A stretch of 64,000 bases of DNA from Anaeramoeba flamelloides. Taxonomy: Eukaryota > Metamonada > Anaeramoebidae. The DNA lies in NCBI GenBank assembly GCA_027625915.1, contig JANTQA010000015.1:5981001-6045000 (forward strand), read 5' to 3'. Position 1 is the stretch's first letter. Each line of letters begins with the position of its first letter. The notes beneath the pieces are model-generated. The model worked only from the letters and a program-made list of their open reading frames with translations. It had not been told where the DNA came from and did no database searches. This document shows, piece by piece, positions 1 to 10,345 of this stretch. Both the position numbers and the translations under genes were made by a program.

Positions 1-736
1 AATTTTAAATTTTGTTTGATCTGGAATAAAAAAATGCTTTCCATACTATTAATTGTTTCTAGAATAAATACACCTTTTTATCAAATAATCTTTGAATTTA
101 GAACATGGATGTTGTACAAAATTTCTGAAATATAATGCTACTTGCTTTGGCACCATTTTTAGGAGACTTTTGCCAATTAAAAAAAGAATATTTCTCTACA
201 TTAATAGAAAAGGGGTTTTAAAGAGACAATTTTGATATTTTGATTGAATTAAAAACATTTTAATAAATGGGATCGACAAAAGTTCCATTTCATTTTTGTG
301 TTTGCTGATAAATACAAATAGATGTTTTTCAATTTTTGCTTCATTGTATATTTTTTACTATATTTTGAATAATGATTATCTAGGTTGACATTTTTAGAAA
401 CGTGTAAAATTAGTTACTTTTTGAAATATTCTTTGTAAAGAACTGCTTTTTGAAAGTGGAGGTATCTTATAAGTTGAGTAATCTAATTTAAAAAATGAAA
501 TTGATCAAGAAATTTATGGAAATTTTTTTTGAATTTATTGGTAGGAATAATTCACCAAAAAAGATGAAAAAAAAAAAAAATAATAAAATTGGTTTTTAAA
601 ATTTCAATACATTACTAATCTGAGTAAATCAAAATTTTAGTTAAACTAAGTTTTTTGATCCATCGTTTCTTAAGATTTTTCATCTTATTTTTAAATGTCT
701 TTGAATAAATTAAAAATAAAAACAAATGTGTTGTTT
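1..736. other. A+T-rich sequence, no gene seen
   Basis: Low-complexity A/T sequence with homopolymer runs. I read both strands and found no coding stretch, RNA gene or clear repeat ends. It holds the 3' flank of the minus-strand RNASEK-like gene. Confidence 0.5.
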
Positions 737-1301
737 TTAATTAATTTCAAATTCATCAAATTCTTCATTGTTGACTACTAGTTCTTTGTACCTTTCCCTT
801 TTGGTAACTTGCTTGTATCGAAAACTACATCCAATTAAAAAAACTAGATAAATACCAGCTGCAATATATAAATCACGTGCAAGGCTCTTTGGTTTTTTGT
901 CACCTATGTCACCAATATTTCCTTTGAATTGTTAATTGAATATTATTTTTATTGAATCCCGAATAGGTAGCAAAAGAAAAAACAAGAAAAAAGAAAAAAA
1001 AATTAAAGTTGACAACCAAACACTCAATATTTGTTTTTTCGAAAGAGAAAAGAAATGAAAGAGTTACCTTGGTGACCAGTTGAAAATAAGATCCCTAAAA
1101 TTACCTTTTCAGGAAGGAGAAAAACAAAAAAAAAAAAAAAAAAAGAAATTATTATTTCGTTTCTTTTAATCAAACAAGCTAATTGCTTTTATATAAGAAC
1201 AAAGAAAGAAAGAAAATAATCACAAGCATAATAACCCCCCAAATTGAAAGAATAATACAAAAAATTGATCCTTTTTTTTCAGGAATACAACTATTACCCA
1301 T
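737..1301 (-). CDS. RNASEK: RNase kappa / V-ATPase f-subunit-like small membrane protein, 3 exons
   Basis: Assembled by eye from three exons: 1301-1224 (starts ATG), 1104-1068 and 921-737 (ends TAA), 300 nt in phase, 99 residues. Exon 1 encodes MGNSC followed by a hydrophobic helix; across the first splice the protein reads SIWGVIMLVILGILFSTGH, which matches the metazoan RNase kappa signature around WGVIML and LGIFF. Exon 3 gives a second membrane helix, IAAGIYLVFLIGCSFRY, matching the family's IAAGLYLLLGGFSF region, then a charged tail with KRERYKE. Length fits the family (about 98 aa in human). RNASEK is an integral V-ATPase Vo subunit needed for acidification, with two membrane helices. 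Introns are 119 nt (GTGATT donor) and 146 nt (GTAACT donor); both acceptors end AAAG. A second in-phase acceptor 18 nt downstream (after 904) would remove six residues. No RNA evidence, but the homology across both junctions is strong. Confidence 0.85.
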
Positions 1302-1388
1302 TTTTGTTTTGTTAGGAAAATATCTTTGAAAAGTAAAAATAAAAAAATGAAAGGATCTTGAAATCGAAGAAGGAAAATGGAATCAATT

Positions 1389-1567
1389 TTAAGGGGCTAG
1401 TCTCTATTATTTTTTTTTTGACCAATTTCTAAATCAGGATTACTTTTCTAGAACAAAGTTTAATATGAAAATAAACAGGGTTTTTCAAATCTAAGTTATT
1501 GTCAAAAAATTTTCTCAATCTCTATTAAATTTAGGTACAAACATTTATTAGAGATTAGTCCCTTAAC
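1389..1567. mobile_element. short element with ~21-bp terminal inverted repeats
   Basis: The left end reads TTAAGGGGCTAGTCTCTATTA and the reverse complement of the right end reads TTAAGGGACTAATCTCTAATA, three mismatches in 21. The 179-bp unit has no coding capacity and looks like a MITE. I saw no second copy in the window. It lies just upstream of the RNASEK-like gene. Confidence 0.45.
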
Positions 1568-1934
1568 TTCTTAACCATTTTGAAATTGAGAGAATAATAT
1601 ATGCCAACTCTTTTAAAATATTATATACAAAGGAATAATTTAGATCTTAAGAGATCGAAATAATCAATATCAAATGTTGTTATTGTTTTTGGAATTAAGT
1701 ATTTCTTCAGTTCTTTCAAGAAAAAGTACAGAGATTCAAAAACACAATTTCTTTCTTTCATTACTATCCAAAGTTGAGTCTTTCAAAATCTAATTCGTGA
1801 TTGTTAAATAAAGATCAAAATTAAATAAAAAAATAAGGAATTATTTTTATCACTTTTTAGTTATTGTTTTCTGCAATTTTATCTAAAAAAATGAAAAATT
1901 GAAAACTAAAAATAATCAAAAAAATGTTTACCCT

Positions 1935-2155
1935 TTATAAATTCCATTTCAAAATTCTTTTCCCATTAAAAATCAAATTTTAAATAAAAATATTTTTAAT
2001 AATTGAAGTTATCTATTATAATAGAAAAATTTCGATTTTAATATTCAGTTCTATACTTAAGAGATATTTATTTTTTGTCTAAAAATAAAAGAAAAAAAAT
2101 CAAAAACAGTTAAAAAAAATATGGGCCATTTATTTTGAAATAAGCATTACATAAA
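1935..2155 (+). repeat. repeat G, copy 1 (direct repeat of 3313-3530)
   Basis: About 220 bp matching 3313-3530 in the same order and orientation: CCATTTCAAAAT, then CCCATTAAAAATCAAATTTT, ATTGAAG..ATCTATTATAAT, and finally GCCATTTATT.TGAAATA. Clearly related but diverged by many substitutions and small indels. No coding potential. The two copies bracket about 1.16 kb that includes a MITE-M copy. Confidence 0.6.
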
Positions 2156-2618
2156 AAATTGAAAATTTAAAAAATTAGTAAAGCCCGTTTATCAATACTT
2201 CTTCCATTTGAATAACTGAAGCAATTCAAAAATCAAATGTAACATGTTTTATTTATTAGGAAATTTAGTTTACTATTAACATCTATCATGTAGAGATCTC
2301 AACTTTATTTATGCTTATATTGGGTGTAAATCCTATTAGTGTGATATAGTACCGAGATCTCTAAAAATCCTCTTATTTAAAAAAGGAGTATAATTCATTG
2401 ATCAAATTAATAAAAAGAAATTCTGTAATAGTAAAAAAAAACAACGATTTAGGAAAAAATCTACTTTTTATAAACAATTTAAATGTTAAATAATCAAACT
2501 AAAGACTCTGAAGTTGAAAAATATCCGTCTTAAATTCTTTTTGAAATATATATTTTTAATTTTTTACATCATCTATTTTCTTTAAACAAATTAAATTATT
2601 AACTTATGAATTATTTAT

Positions 2619-3114
2619 ATAGTAGGAAAATATTACTGGTCATGAAAATAATCCCTAACAAGATTTTTAATTGTGAATATTGGGAAAATTGTTTTGTAAT
2701 TTTATTTATTTATTTCTAATCAAATCTGTTTATATAAAAAATCAAATTTTTCATGAACTCAGTAATAAACCTACTTAAAGTTCATTAAACTAGAATACTC
2801 AAGTCAAAGTTTTATTGCATAAGTAGATCAACTATTTTATGAAAAAAAAATCTAGTTTGATAGAGATTTACTAAGAGTTTGGAAAATGATAATTTTTCTT
2901 CTTGTTTTTTGATTGATTGGATAGTGTTTTGAAGAAGAATAATTTATTAATCATTGATTCTAATAAGTGGTTCGAGTTATAATTTCAAAATTTTGATTCT
3001 TAAAAAAAGGATTTGATTTTTAATAAAAGAAATGACACAACAATGTTCCCAATATTCACAATTAAAAATTTCGTCAGATATTTTTTTCAAGGCCAGTATT
3101 TTTTTCACTACTTT
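2619..3114 (+). mobile_element. MITE family M, copy 1
   Basis: About 495 bp with long imperfect terminal inverted repeats: left end AGTAGGAAAATATTACTGG then CATGAAAATAATCCCTAACA; right end the reverse complement with GGCCAGTATTTTTTTCACTA. It is flanked by TA-rich sequence, consistent with a TA target as in Tc1/mariner relatives. The interior motif GTTTGGAAAATGATAATTTT recurs in the other copies. Non-coding; the short TTG-start ORF at 3013 is not credible. Confidence 0.7.
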
Positions 3115-3312
3115 ATATTATTTCTTTTACGAATTTTTTTTTTTATCAATATGAGATTTCTTATTTTCATATTCAACTTGATGAAATCTATTTAGTCATC
3201 AAAATTTTGATACTTGGAAAAAAATCAGGTTGGCAATAAAAAGAATGTAAAAAATTGAACGAATATTTCTAAGCCAAGTAATAAATAAAATATCAATTGG
3301 ATAATAGTAAAA

Positions 3313-3530
3313 TAAACTCCATTTCAAAATAATTGGTCCCATTAAAAATCAAATTTTGAAAATTCAATTTTTAAAAATTGAAGATATCTATTATAATAAA
3401 AAAATTACTAATTTAGTGTTCAGTTATTTACACAAAGAATATTTGTTTTTTTTTCTATAAATAAAATAACAAAATTAAAAAAAAAAAAATAAATAAAAAT
3501 TGAGCCATTTATTATGAAATATAGGTTTAG
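3313..3530 (+). repeat. repeat G, copy 2
   Basis: Second copy of the ~220-bp direct repeat described at 1935-2155. It carries the same landmark strings in the same order. No gene seen in it or in the A/T-rich stretch between 3530 and 3750. Confidence 0.6.
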
Positions 3531-4113
3531 AACAAAACTGTCCTTTCTGATTAACCAAAATAAATTATCCTGAAATCATTTCTAATTTCATGGGGTTTAT
3601 CAAAGAATATTTAGATATTAGAGGAACTGTAAATGATGAATTGTATTAATATTTGTTTTACACTCGATACCCTCACTCTCTCTCTCTTTTCTTTTATTTT
3701 TTTCTTTTTACTTTGTTTATATTTTTTTGAGAATTTTTATTCATTTTATATAAACTAAAATTCAAATTTTTCCACACAGCTAAAACGTTCCAAACAATCA
3801 CAATAATACAATTTCATTGAAATTTGAGATAATTTTGATTTTTGTAAAATATGAAAATCATTTTTTCATCTTTTAGTTTTTTGTTTTCATTTCATTGTTT
3901 GAATTACGTAATTTGCTTCGTTGGATCAAAATTTTTCTACAAGGTTTATATTATGTTAAAGTTGAGTTGTTCCAAATAGAAGAACTCAAATAAAATTAGT
4001 TGGTAGTATCTAACCTTTGATCGATCAATATTCCTAATAGAATTTAAACAAATTTACTTATGTATTTTTTTGTTTTGCTCTCTCCAAAATTTTTAACACA
4101 CCCCACTACACTA

Positions 4114-4817
4114 CACTACAAGGAAAATTTTTTCAAAAAAAAATCTCTAAATTTTGTATTTTTCAAATACACTCATATAATAAACATTATTATACATAAC
4201 AATTTTCAATGAGGTTTACAACTTTAATAGATATTAATAGGAATTGAAAAAAAAATGAAATTTTTCAGTAATATTTTTTTCATTTTTAATTGTAAAATTT
4301 TTGAATTTTTTTAATTGACTTAGTAGAGAGATAATTTTCAAGTATTTTTTTAATAGTCTAAAAGGAAACATATTTTTCAATTTGAAAATAGCACAAAATA
4401 TTTCAATCAAAAGATATTGCTAAATTGAATTGAAAATCTGATTTTTTATCTGTTTTTGGAATATTTTTTATCATTTTATTTTTTTCCATGTTTGACTTTT
4501 TATATACATTCCCAGTTTTTTTCTGCAAATTGCTTTAACATATATTCTTTTTTTCAATCTTAATGTTCAATCAAAAATTAATTCATTTCAACTTTTTCCA
4601 ATAAAAAAAATACCCTGAAAATAGGTGTTTTTTTTCAAAAGTCGGTATTTTTGAAAAGGGGGATATTCAGATTTTCATGATTTTATAGGCTATCCTTTGT
4701 TTATTACATAAAATTATGATAACTTTGAAAAAATAATTTATAAAAGAAGTATAACTTAAATCCAATGTATAGTTTTGGCTAACTTTAATTTTCGGTATTT
4801 AAATTTTCCTTGTAGTG
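4114..4817 (+). mobile_element. CACTA-end non-autonomous DNA element, tandem copy 1
   Basis: 704 bp bounded by 17-bp inverted repeats, CACTACAAGGAAAATTT at the left and its reverse complement at the right. CACTACAAG resembles the termini of plant and fungal CACTA (EnSpm) transposons; assignment rests on the termini alone because there is no transposase. The left end is preceded by two further ACTAC pentamers. Internal open frames are short and start at TTG, so I do not call a protein. Confidence 0.65.
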
Positions 4818-4824
4818 TACACTA

Positions 4825-5531
4825 CACTACAAGGAAAATTTTTTCAAAAAAAAATCTCTAAATTTTGTATTTTTCAAATACACTCATATAATAAACATTA
4901 TTATACATAACAATTTTCAATGAGGTTTACAACTTTAATAGATATTAATAGGAATTGAAAAAAAAATGAAATTTTTCAGTAATATTTTTTTCATTTTTAA
5001 TTGTAAAATTTTTGAATTTTTTTAATTGACTTAGCAGAGAGATAATTTTCAAGTATTTTTTTTACTAGTCTAAAAGGAAACATATTTTTCAATTTGAAAA
5101 TAGTACAAAATATTTCAATCAAAAGATATTGCTCAATTAAATTGAAAATCTGATTTTTTATCTGTTTTTTGGAATATTTTTTATCATTTTATTTTTTTTC
5201 CATGTTTGAGTTTTTATATACGTTCCCGGTTTTTTTTCTGCAAATTGCTTTAACATATATTCTTTTTTCAATCTTAATGTTCAATCAAAAATTAATTCAT
5301 TTCAACTTTTTCCAATATAAAAATACCCTGAAAATAGGTGTTTTTTTTCAAAAGTCGGTATTTTTGAAAAGGGGGGTATTCAGATCTTCATGAGTTTAAT
5401 AGCTATCCTTTTTTTTATTACATAAAATTATGATAACTTTGAAAAAATAATTTATAAAAGAAGTATAACTGAAATCCAATGTATAGTTTTGGCTAACTTT
5501 AATTTTCGGTATTTAAATTTTCCTTGTAGTG
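4825..5531 (+). mobile_element. CACTA-end element, tandem copy 2
   Basis: 707 bp, nearly identical to copy 1, same orientation, with the same 17-bp inverted repeats. It is separated from copy 1 by only seven bases; the junction forms the perfect palindrome GTAGTGTACACTAC. One extra ACTAC pentamer precedes the left end. Confidence 0.65.
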
Positions 5532-6228
5532 TACAAGGAAAATTTTTTCAAAAAAAAATCTCTAAATTTTGTATTTTTCAAATACACTCATATAATAAAC
5601 ATTATTATACATAACAATTTTCAATGAGGTTTACAACTTTAATAGATATTAATAGGAATTGAAAAAAAAATGAAATTTTTCAGTAATATTTTTTTCATTT
5701 TTAATTGTAAAATTTTTGAATTTTTTAATTGACTTAGTAGAGAGATAATTTTCAAGTATTTTTTTAATAGTATAAAAGAAAAAATATTTTTCAATTTGAA
5801 AATAGTACAAAATATTTCAATCAAAAGATATTGCTCAATTAAATTGAAAATCTGATTTTTTATCTGTTTTTGGAATATTTTTTAACATTTTATCTTTTTC
5901 CATGTTTGAGTTTTTATATACGTTCCCGGTTGTTTTCTGTAAATTGCTTTAACATATATTCGTTTTTCAATCTTAATGTTCAATCAAAAATTAATTCATT
6001 TCAACTTTTTCCAATAAAAAAATACCCTGAAAATAGGTGTTTTTTTCAAAAGTCGGTATTTTTGAAAAGGGGGGTATTCAGATTTTCAAGAGTTAAAAAG
6101 CTATCCTATTTTTATTACCTAAAATTATGATAACTTTGAAAAAATAATTTATAAAAGAAGTATAACTTAAATCCAATGTATAGTTTAGGCTAACTTTAAT
6201 TTTAGGTATTTAAATTTTCCTTGTAGTG
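5532..6228 (+). mobile_element. CACTA-end element, tandem copy 3
   Basis: About 697 bp, same orientation. Its left inverted repeat is shortened to TACAAGGAAAATTT and joins directly to the right end of copy 2 (GTAGTGTACAAGG). The right end is intact (CCTTGTAGTG) and followed by CCATGATTTATTTG of the interrupted repeat D. It is somewhat more diverged than copies 1 and 2. Confidence 0.65.
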
Positions 6229-6419
6229 CCATGATTTATTTGTATTGATAATTATTTATTTATTGTTTTGTGAGTATTTTATTTTATAAAAAGGTGTTAA
6301 CATTTCAATTAGTGAATGGTTCTAATTTGGTAAATCTTCGAGAAGTGGTTAAATAAGTTTTTTTTTTTCACAAATCGAATTTTGGTGTGTTAAAAATTTT
6401 GAATTGGTGTTTATTTTAT

Positions 6420-7284
6420 ATTCATCATATATCTTTATTAATAAATCAATCAAAGAAACCATTAGGTTAAGATATTAATATAAAACATGTTGCCGTTTAT
6501 TTACAAGATATATATTTATTTATAGACATATCTAATATATATCTTTGCAATACATTCTTAAAAAAATTGTTTGAAAAATTTCCATTTTTTTAGATCGGTA
6601 AAATATATGATTTTCCAATATAAAAGCAGAATACAAATTGTGTTTGTTGACTCAATTGATAATAAATATAGGAATTAATGTCGGGTGTTAATTAATTTCT
6701 TCTTTTATTTGATTTTAGTTTTGACTTCTCATCATAAAGAAGTTTTTCAATTAAAATCTGTGTTTCACCTTTTTTCCTAATGGTACCTTGACCAAATTTT
6801 AACAATTAACTTGAGATTTTATTACTAAGAATACTATTGGCTAAGTGACAAACTTAATTGTTTCAGACCTAAAATAATCTAATTAATCATTGATTGTTTT
6901 CTAGGGGTCCAATATCGATGTTTTGAGCAGTGACTTTTAATCTGAAAATCATTTATTTTTATTTGTGACCTTTCTTGACATAATTAGTCTTAGAATTTTA
7001 ATAAAAGCAATAATTTGAAGTTTTTCAAAGTTCTACTCTTCAAATGTAATCGTAAGCAAGTAATACTCAATTCTTTTTAAAAAAAACTAAAAATTTTTAT
7101 AAAATTATGTTCAATCTCAATACAAAATCACACATTGAAGATTTTCAATATTAGAACATTAAAAAAAAGTCTTATTTTAGAATTTATCGGTGACTCATAC
7201 TTTGAAAATTAAATTGTTCATTTATTTTTTTTTTGCTTTCTTGAAAACAAACAAAAACTGAAAAAAAAAAGAATTAACAAACAA
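6420..7284. other. intergenic, upstream of the Rei1-like gene
   Basis: A/T-rich sequence without a recognisable gene or repeat ends. The last ~100 bases before the ATG at 7285 are A-rich and presumably hold the promoter and short 5' UTR; no defined element is visible. Confidence 0.4.
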
Positions 7285-8493
7285 ATGAACATGTCATATA
7301 TACCCAAATGTAATACCTGTCAGGTTGAATTTACCGATCGTGATTCACTTATCCAACATTATCGAACTGATCTTCATCAATTCAATCTGATAAGGAAATC
7401 ACAAAAGCAAGCACCATACTCGCGAACTGAATTCGAAGAATTTATGTCTTCGACAAAAGAGGAATTAAAGAAAGGAAAAAAGAAAAGGAAAAAATCAAAA
7501 ACTCCCAAAAATAACAAAAAACAAACAATCGAAGAAGAAAAAGAAGCCAAGCTTGAAAAAATTGCATTGTCAATGTTAAAAACATCGGAAAAGGAAGAAA
7601 AAGGGAAAACAGGATCTCTTTATTGGAAATCAAAGGAGGTTATTATTAACGCCGATTTGGATCAACAACTGAAAGTGGATTCTTTTGATTACAAAAGGAT
7701 TGGCGAAAATGAAAATTATGAAGGTAGTGATTATTCTGCTTCCTCTAATGAAGAAGAGAAAGAAAAAGAAGAGCAAGAAGACGAAGAAGAGAAAGAGAAA
7801 GAGAAAGAGAAAGAGAAAGAAGAAATCAAAAGAGACTTTTTAAACAATTCCAAATTCCGTTATTGTATTTTTTGTCAATACACATGCGACTCGACCCAAG
7901 AAGCAATTGATCATATGACTATTATTCATAATTTTTATATCCCAAATCTCGAAAATTTAACAGACCCCATTGGCTTTTTTAAAACGCTTGCACACAATGT
8001 CTGGAAGTTAAAGTCATGTTGCTATTGTCAAAAGAAATTCAAATCTTTGACTGCTGTGCAGCAACACATGGAGAACAGCGGCCACACCAAGCTTAATTTT
8101 GAATCTGAATATTTTCTTCAATTTACTCCCTTTTATAACGAAGAATTTATTCAGACCTTAGGCAAGAATGAAAAAACGAATTACACTTATGACGAAAAAA
8201 CAGGGGAACTAGTTTTGCAAAATGGGAAAAGGATCGGAAACAGAAAATTCTTATCGCAATATAAGCAAAATATCGATCTTGAGTGGGCTGAAAAAATGCA
8301 AAAAATCCACAAGTCAATGAAAAACCGATACCTTGCCCTTGGCTGGATTGGTAATACCATGGATAATAAACAAGCACAAAAAATTCTTAGACAGTCAAAG
8401 AAATTTTATAAAATTCAAAATTCAACCAAGGTTTCAAATGAGTTGAAAGGTAACCGATTAAGAAAGCTCGACAATATCCTCCAAAAACATTAA
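7285..8493 (+). CDS. REI1: Rei1/ZNF622-like C2H2 zinc-finger protein (60S subunit maturation)
   Basis: 402 residues in one exon from ATG. Three zinc fingers are visible: C9, C12, H25, H31 (CNTCQVEF.., with the LIQHYRTDLHQFN tail typical of the family); C194, C197, H210, H215; and C245, C248, H261, H267 (YCQKKFKSLTAVQQHMENSG). The stretch between fingers 2 and 3 (residues about 216-244, with the DPIGFFKTLAHNVWK motif) and the W-rich C-terminus also match the Rei1/Reh1/ZNF622 family. These cytoplasmic factors act late in 60S subunit assembly, probing the peptide exit tunnel and helping recycle Arx1 and Tif6. A Lys/Glu-rich, low-complexity insert lies between fingers 1 and 2 (densest at about residues 152-184). 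Neighbours are repeats, so context adds nothing. Identification to family is firm; the paralogue (Rei1 or Reh1) cannot be decided. Confidence 0.92.
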   Translation: MNMSYIPKCNTCQVEFTDRDSLIQHYRTDLHQFNLIRKSQKQAPYSRTEFEEFMSSTKEELKKGKKKRKKSKTPKNNKKQTIEEEKEAKLEKIALSMLKTSEKEEKGKTGSLYWKSKEVIINADLDQQLKVDSFDYKRIGENENYEGSDYSASSNEEEKEKEEQEDEEEKEKEKEKEKEEIKRDFLNNSKFRYCIFCQYTCDSTQEAIDHMTIIHNFYIPNLENLTDPIGFFKTLAHNVWKLKSCCYCQKKFKSLTAVQQHMENSGHTKLNFESEYFLQFTPFYNEEFIQTLGKNEKTNYTYDEKTGELVLQNGKRIGNRKFLSQYKQNIDLEWAEKMQKIHKSMKNRYLALGWIGNTMDNKQAQKILRQSKKFYKIQNSTKVSNELKGNRLRKLDNILQKH

Positions 8494-8831
8494 TTCAGAA
8501 TTTTTATTTTCTATTAATTTTTTTTTTCTTTCTTTTCTTTATTTATCATTTTATACTTTTTAGTTTTTTTCGAAAAACTTGAAGGCATGACACCTAACAT
8601 TTTGATAAATAGAAAAGAAAGTTACATTTTTTGGATGTGTTTTTTTTGTATGAGGAACAACGTCTTGAAGTTAGATTTTCTACTATATAGAAATCTTTTT
8701 ATAATTTAGAAATAAATATTACCCAATCACATTTTTTTCAGTGCAACTGTCCCTATAAAAATAAATTAGTGGATTTGACGACATCTTTTTTCAATTCGCA
8801 ATAAAGTTTAAAAAATCGCAATTATATTTTG
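8494..8831. other. 3' flank of Rei1-like gene
   Basis: T-rich sequence after the stop, then A/T-rich sequence. No terminator, RNA gene or repeat boundary recognised. Confidence 0.4.
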
Positions 8832-9039
8832 ACTAATCTAAAATTCAAAATTTTCCACACAGTTAAAACAGTTCAAACAATCACAATAATTCAATTTCAT
8901 TCAAATTTAAAATAATTTTGGTTTTTGTAAAATCTAATGAAAATCATTTTTTAATCACCAAGTTTTTTCTTTTCATTTTTTATTTTTTGAATTACGTATC
9001 TTGTTTAGTTTGATCGAAATATTTTTGGACCATTGATTA
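8832..9039 (+). repeat. repeat D, copy 2, truncated
   Basis: Begins CTAAAATTCAAAATTTTCCA and follows the D sequence through the GAATTACGTA..TTGTTT segment. It stops where a MITE-B element begins at about 9040; the remainder of D is not present on the far side of that MITE. Confidence 0.55.
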
Positions 9040-9718
9040 TAGTCAGTTTCAAATTTATGGCACAAACTTAAAAAAAATTTAATATATAGTAGGGAAAAAA
9101 TACCGGACATGAAAAAAATCCCTGACAAGATTTTTAATTGTGAACATTAGTAAAATTTTTTTCTAATTTCAATTATTTTCAATCAAATCCTTATTATAAA
9201 TAACCAATTTTTTTATGAGTCAAAGTAATAAACCTACCTAAAGTTCATCAAAGTAAGGTAACTCTAATTTACTCAAGTAATTGTTTGATATCCTATGTAG
9301 ATCAACTTTTTTTGAAAAACAATCGAGTTTTATTGAGGTTTACTAGATTTTGGAAAATGATAATTTTTCTTCTTGTTTTTTGATTTTGGTTGAATAGTGT
9401 TTTGAACAAGTGAGATTTCATTAGTCTTCATTCTAATAAGTGGGTGAGTTATAATTGAAAAAGTTCGATTCTTAAAAAAGGGAATTTGATTGTAAATAAA
9501 TGAAATTACACAATAATTTTACTAATATTCACAATTAATAATCTTGTCCAGGATTTTTTTCACTTCTTTATAATAAAAATCTCAAATTAAGGCACACAAA
9601 TTCAGTTTCTATCAAAATACTTTGAGAAAAAAAAATTCCAAATTATCTGCTTTAATTTGAGATTTTTGTGTACTTTAAATTTTGTTGAAAGTTTGTGCCT
9701 TAAATTTGAAAATTACTC
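9040..9718 (+). mobile_element. MITE family B, copy 1, split by a MITE-M copy
   Basis: The left part (about 9040-9085) begins AGTCAGTTTCAAATTTATGG; the right part (about 9573-9718) contains AATCTCAAATTAAGGCACAC and ends GTGCCTTAAATTTGAAAATT. Together they make one foldback element like those at 24293, 25351, 35662, 53935 and 62111. MITE-M copy 2 sits between the parts, so M inserted after B. Confidence 0.65.
9085..9572 (+). mobile_element. MITE family M, copy 2 (nested in MITE-B)
   Basis: About 488 bp; left end AGTAGGGAAAAAATACCGG, CATGAAAAAAATCCCTGACA, right end TTGTCCAGGATTTTTTTCAC. Same orientation as copy 1, flanked by TATA-rich target sequence. It interrupts a MITE-B element. Confidence 0.75.
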
Positions 9719-9719
9719 T

Positions 9720-10345
9720 AATCAAAAACAAAATTAAGAAAACTAGAAGCTGTTTTTTTAATTTGTTGAATTTGCTTGCAATTTCCTGAATTAAAATAAA
9801 ATAACTTCATTTTGATACAATTTAAATAGAATAGAGTAAAATCTTTGATTTCTATCTATTCTTTAAAATTTTGGAAAAGTTTGCCGTAGTTTTCTTGAAG
9901 TTTTCTGTTTTATTTGTGAAGTGTTCTAGGTTTTTTTGAGGTTTTCAATTTTATTTTGAAGTGTTCTAGGTTTTTTTGAGTTTTCTATTTTATTTGTGAA
10001 GTGTTCTTGTTTTTTTTTTTACTTTTTGAAATAATTAGAAAACTTAAAAAAACCTAAAAAAAATCTTATAATTATTATAATAAATAGAAAACTAAAAAAA
10101 ACTTATCAAAAATCTATCGATTTTCCAAATAAATAGAAAACTCAATTCAAGCTCTTAGTGGTTTTTTATAATTTGAGAAAAACATAAGATTTCCAATAAA
10201 TTTCCTTTGATTTCTAAAATTAATACCAAGTGAATGACATAATTTAGATTCTCCAAAATTTAAAAGAATATAGTAAAATCTTAATTATTCTTTTCTTTTA
10301 AATTTTGGAAAGCTTAAATGAATCCGTAACTCTCCAAATTCAATA
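9720..10345. repeat. repeat family C, copy 1, with ~46-bp tandem subrepeats
   Basis: Contains about three tandem subunits at 9895-10015 built on TTGTGAAGTGTTCTAGGTTT, followed by inverted counterparts (AGAAAACTTAAAAAAACCT). Variants of the family palindrome AGAATAGAGTAAAATC..GATTTCTATCTATTCTTT occur near 9830-9880 and 10260-10310. Related arrays lie at 23260-24120 and 62520-62960. Non-coding. Confidence 0.5.

Larger units (their letters stand above)
3751..6419 (+). mobile_element. repeat D, copy 1, split by a triple CACTA-like insertion
   Basis: Repeat D occupies 3751-4113 and 6229-6419. The left end TAAACTAAAATTCAAA and the right end (reverse complement TAAACACCAATTCAAA) form inverted repeats of about 30 bp. 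The middle is interrupted by three tandem ~700-bp elements (4114-6228). The same D sequence lies uninterrupted at 54722-55264, so the interruption is an insertion. No coding capacity. Confidence 0.7.

Noticed and set aside
5169-6130. 74- and 86-residue frames inside the CACTA-ended copies
   Set aside because: They start at TTG, are hydrophobic low-complexity, and are not conserved as one frame in all three copies; no transposase motif.
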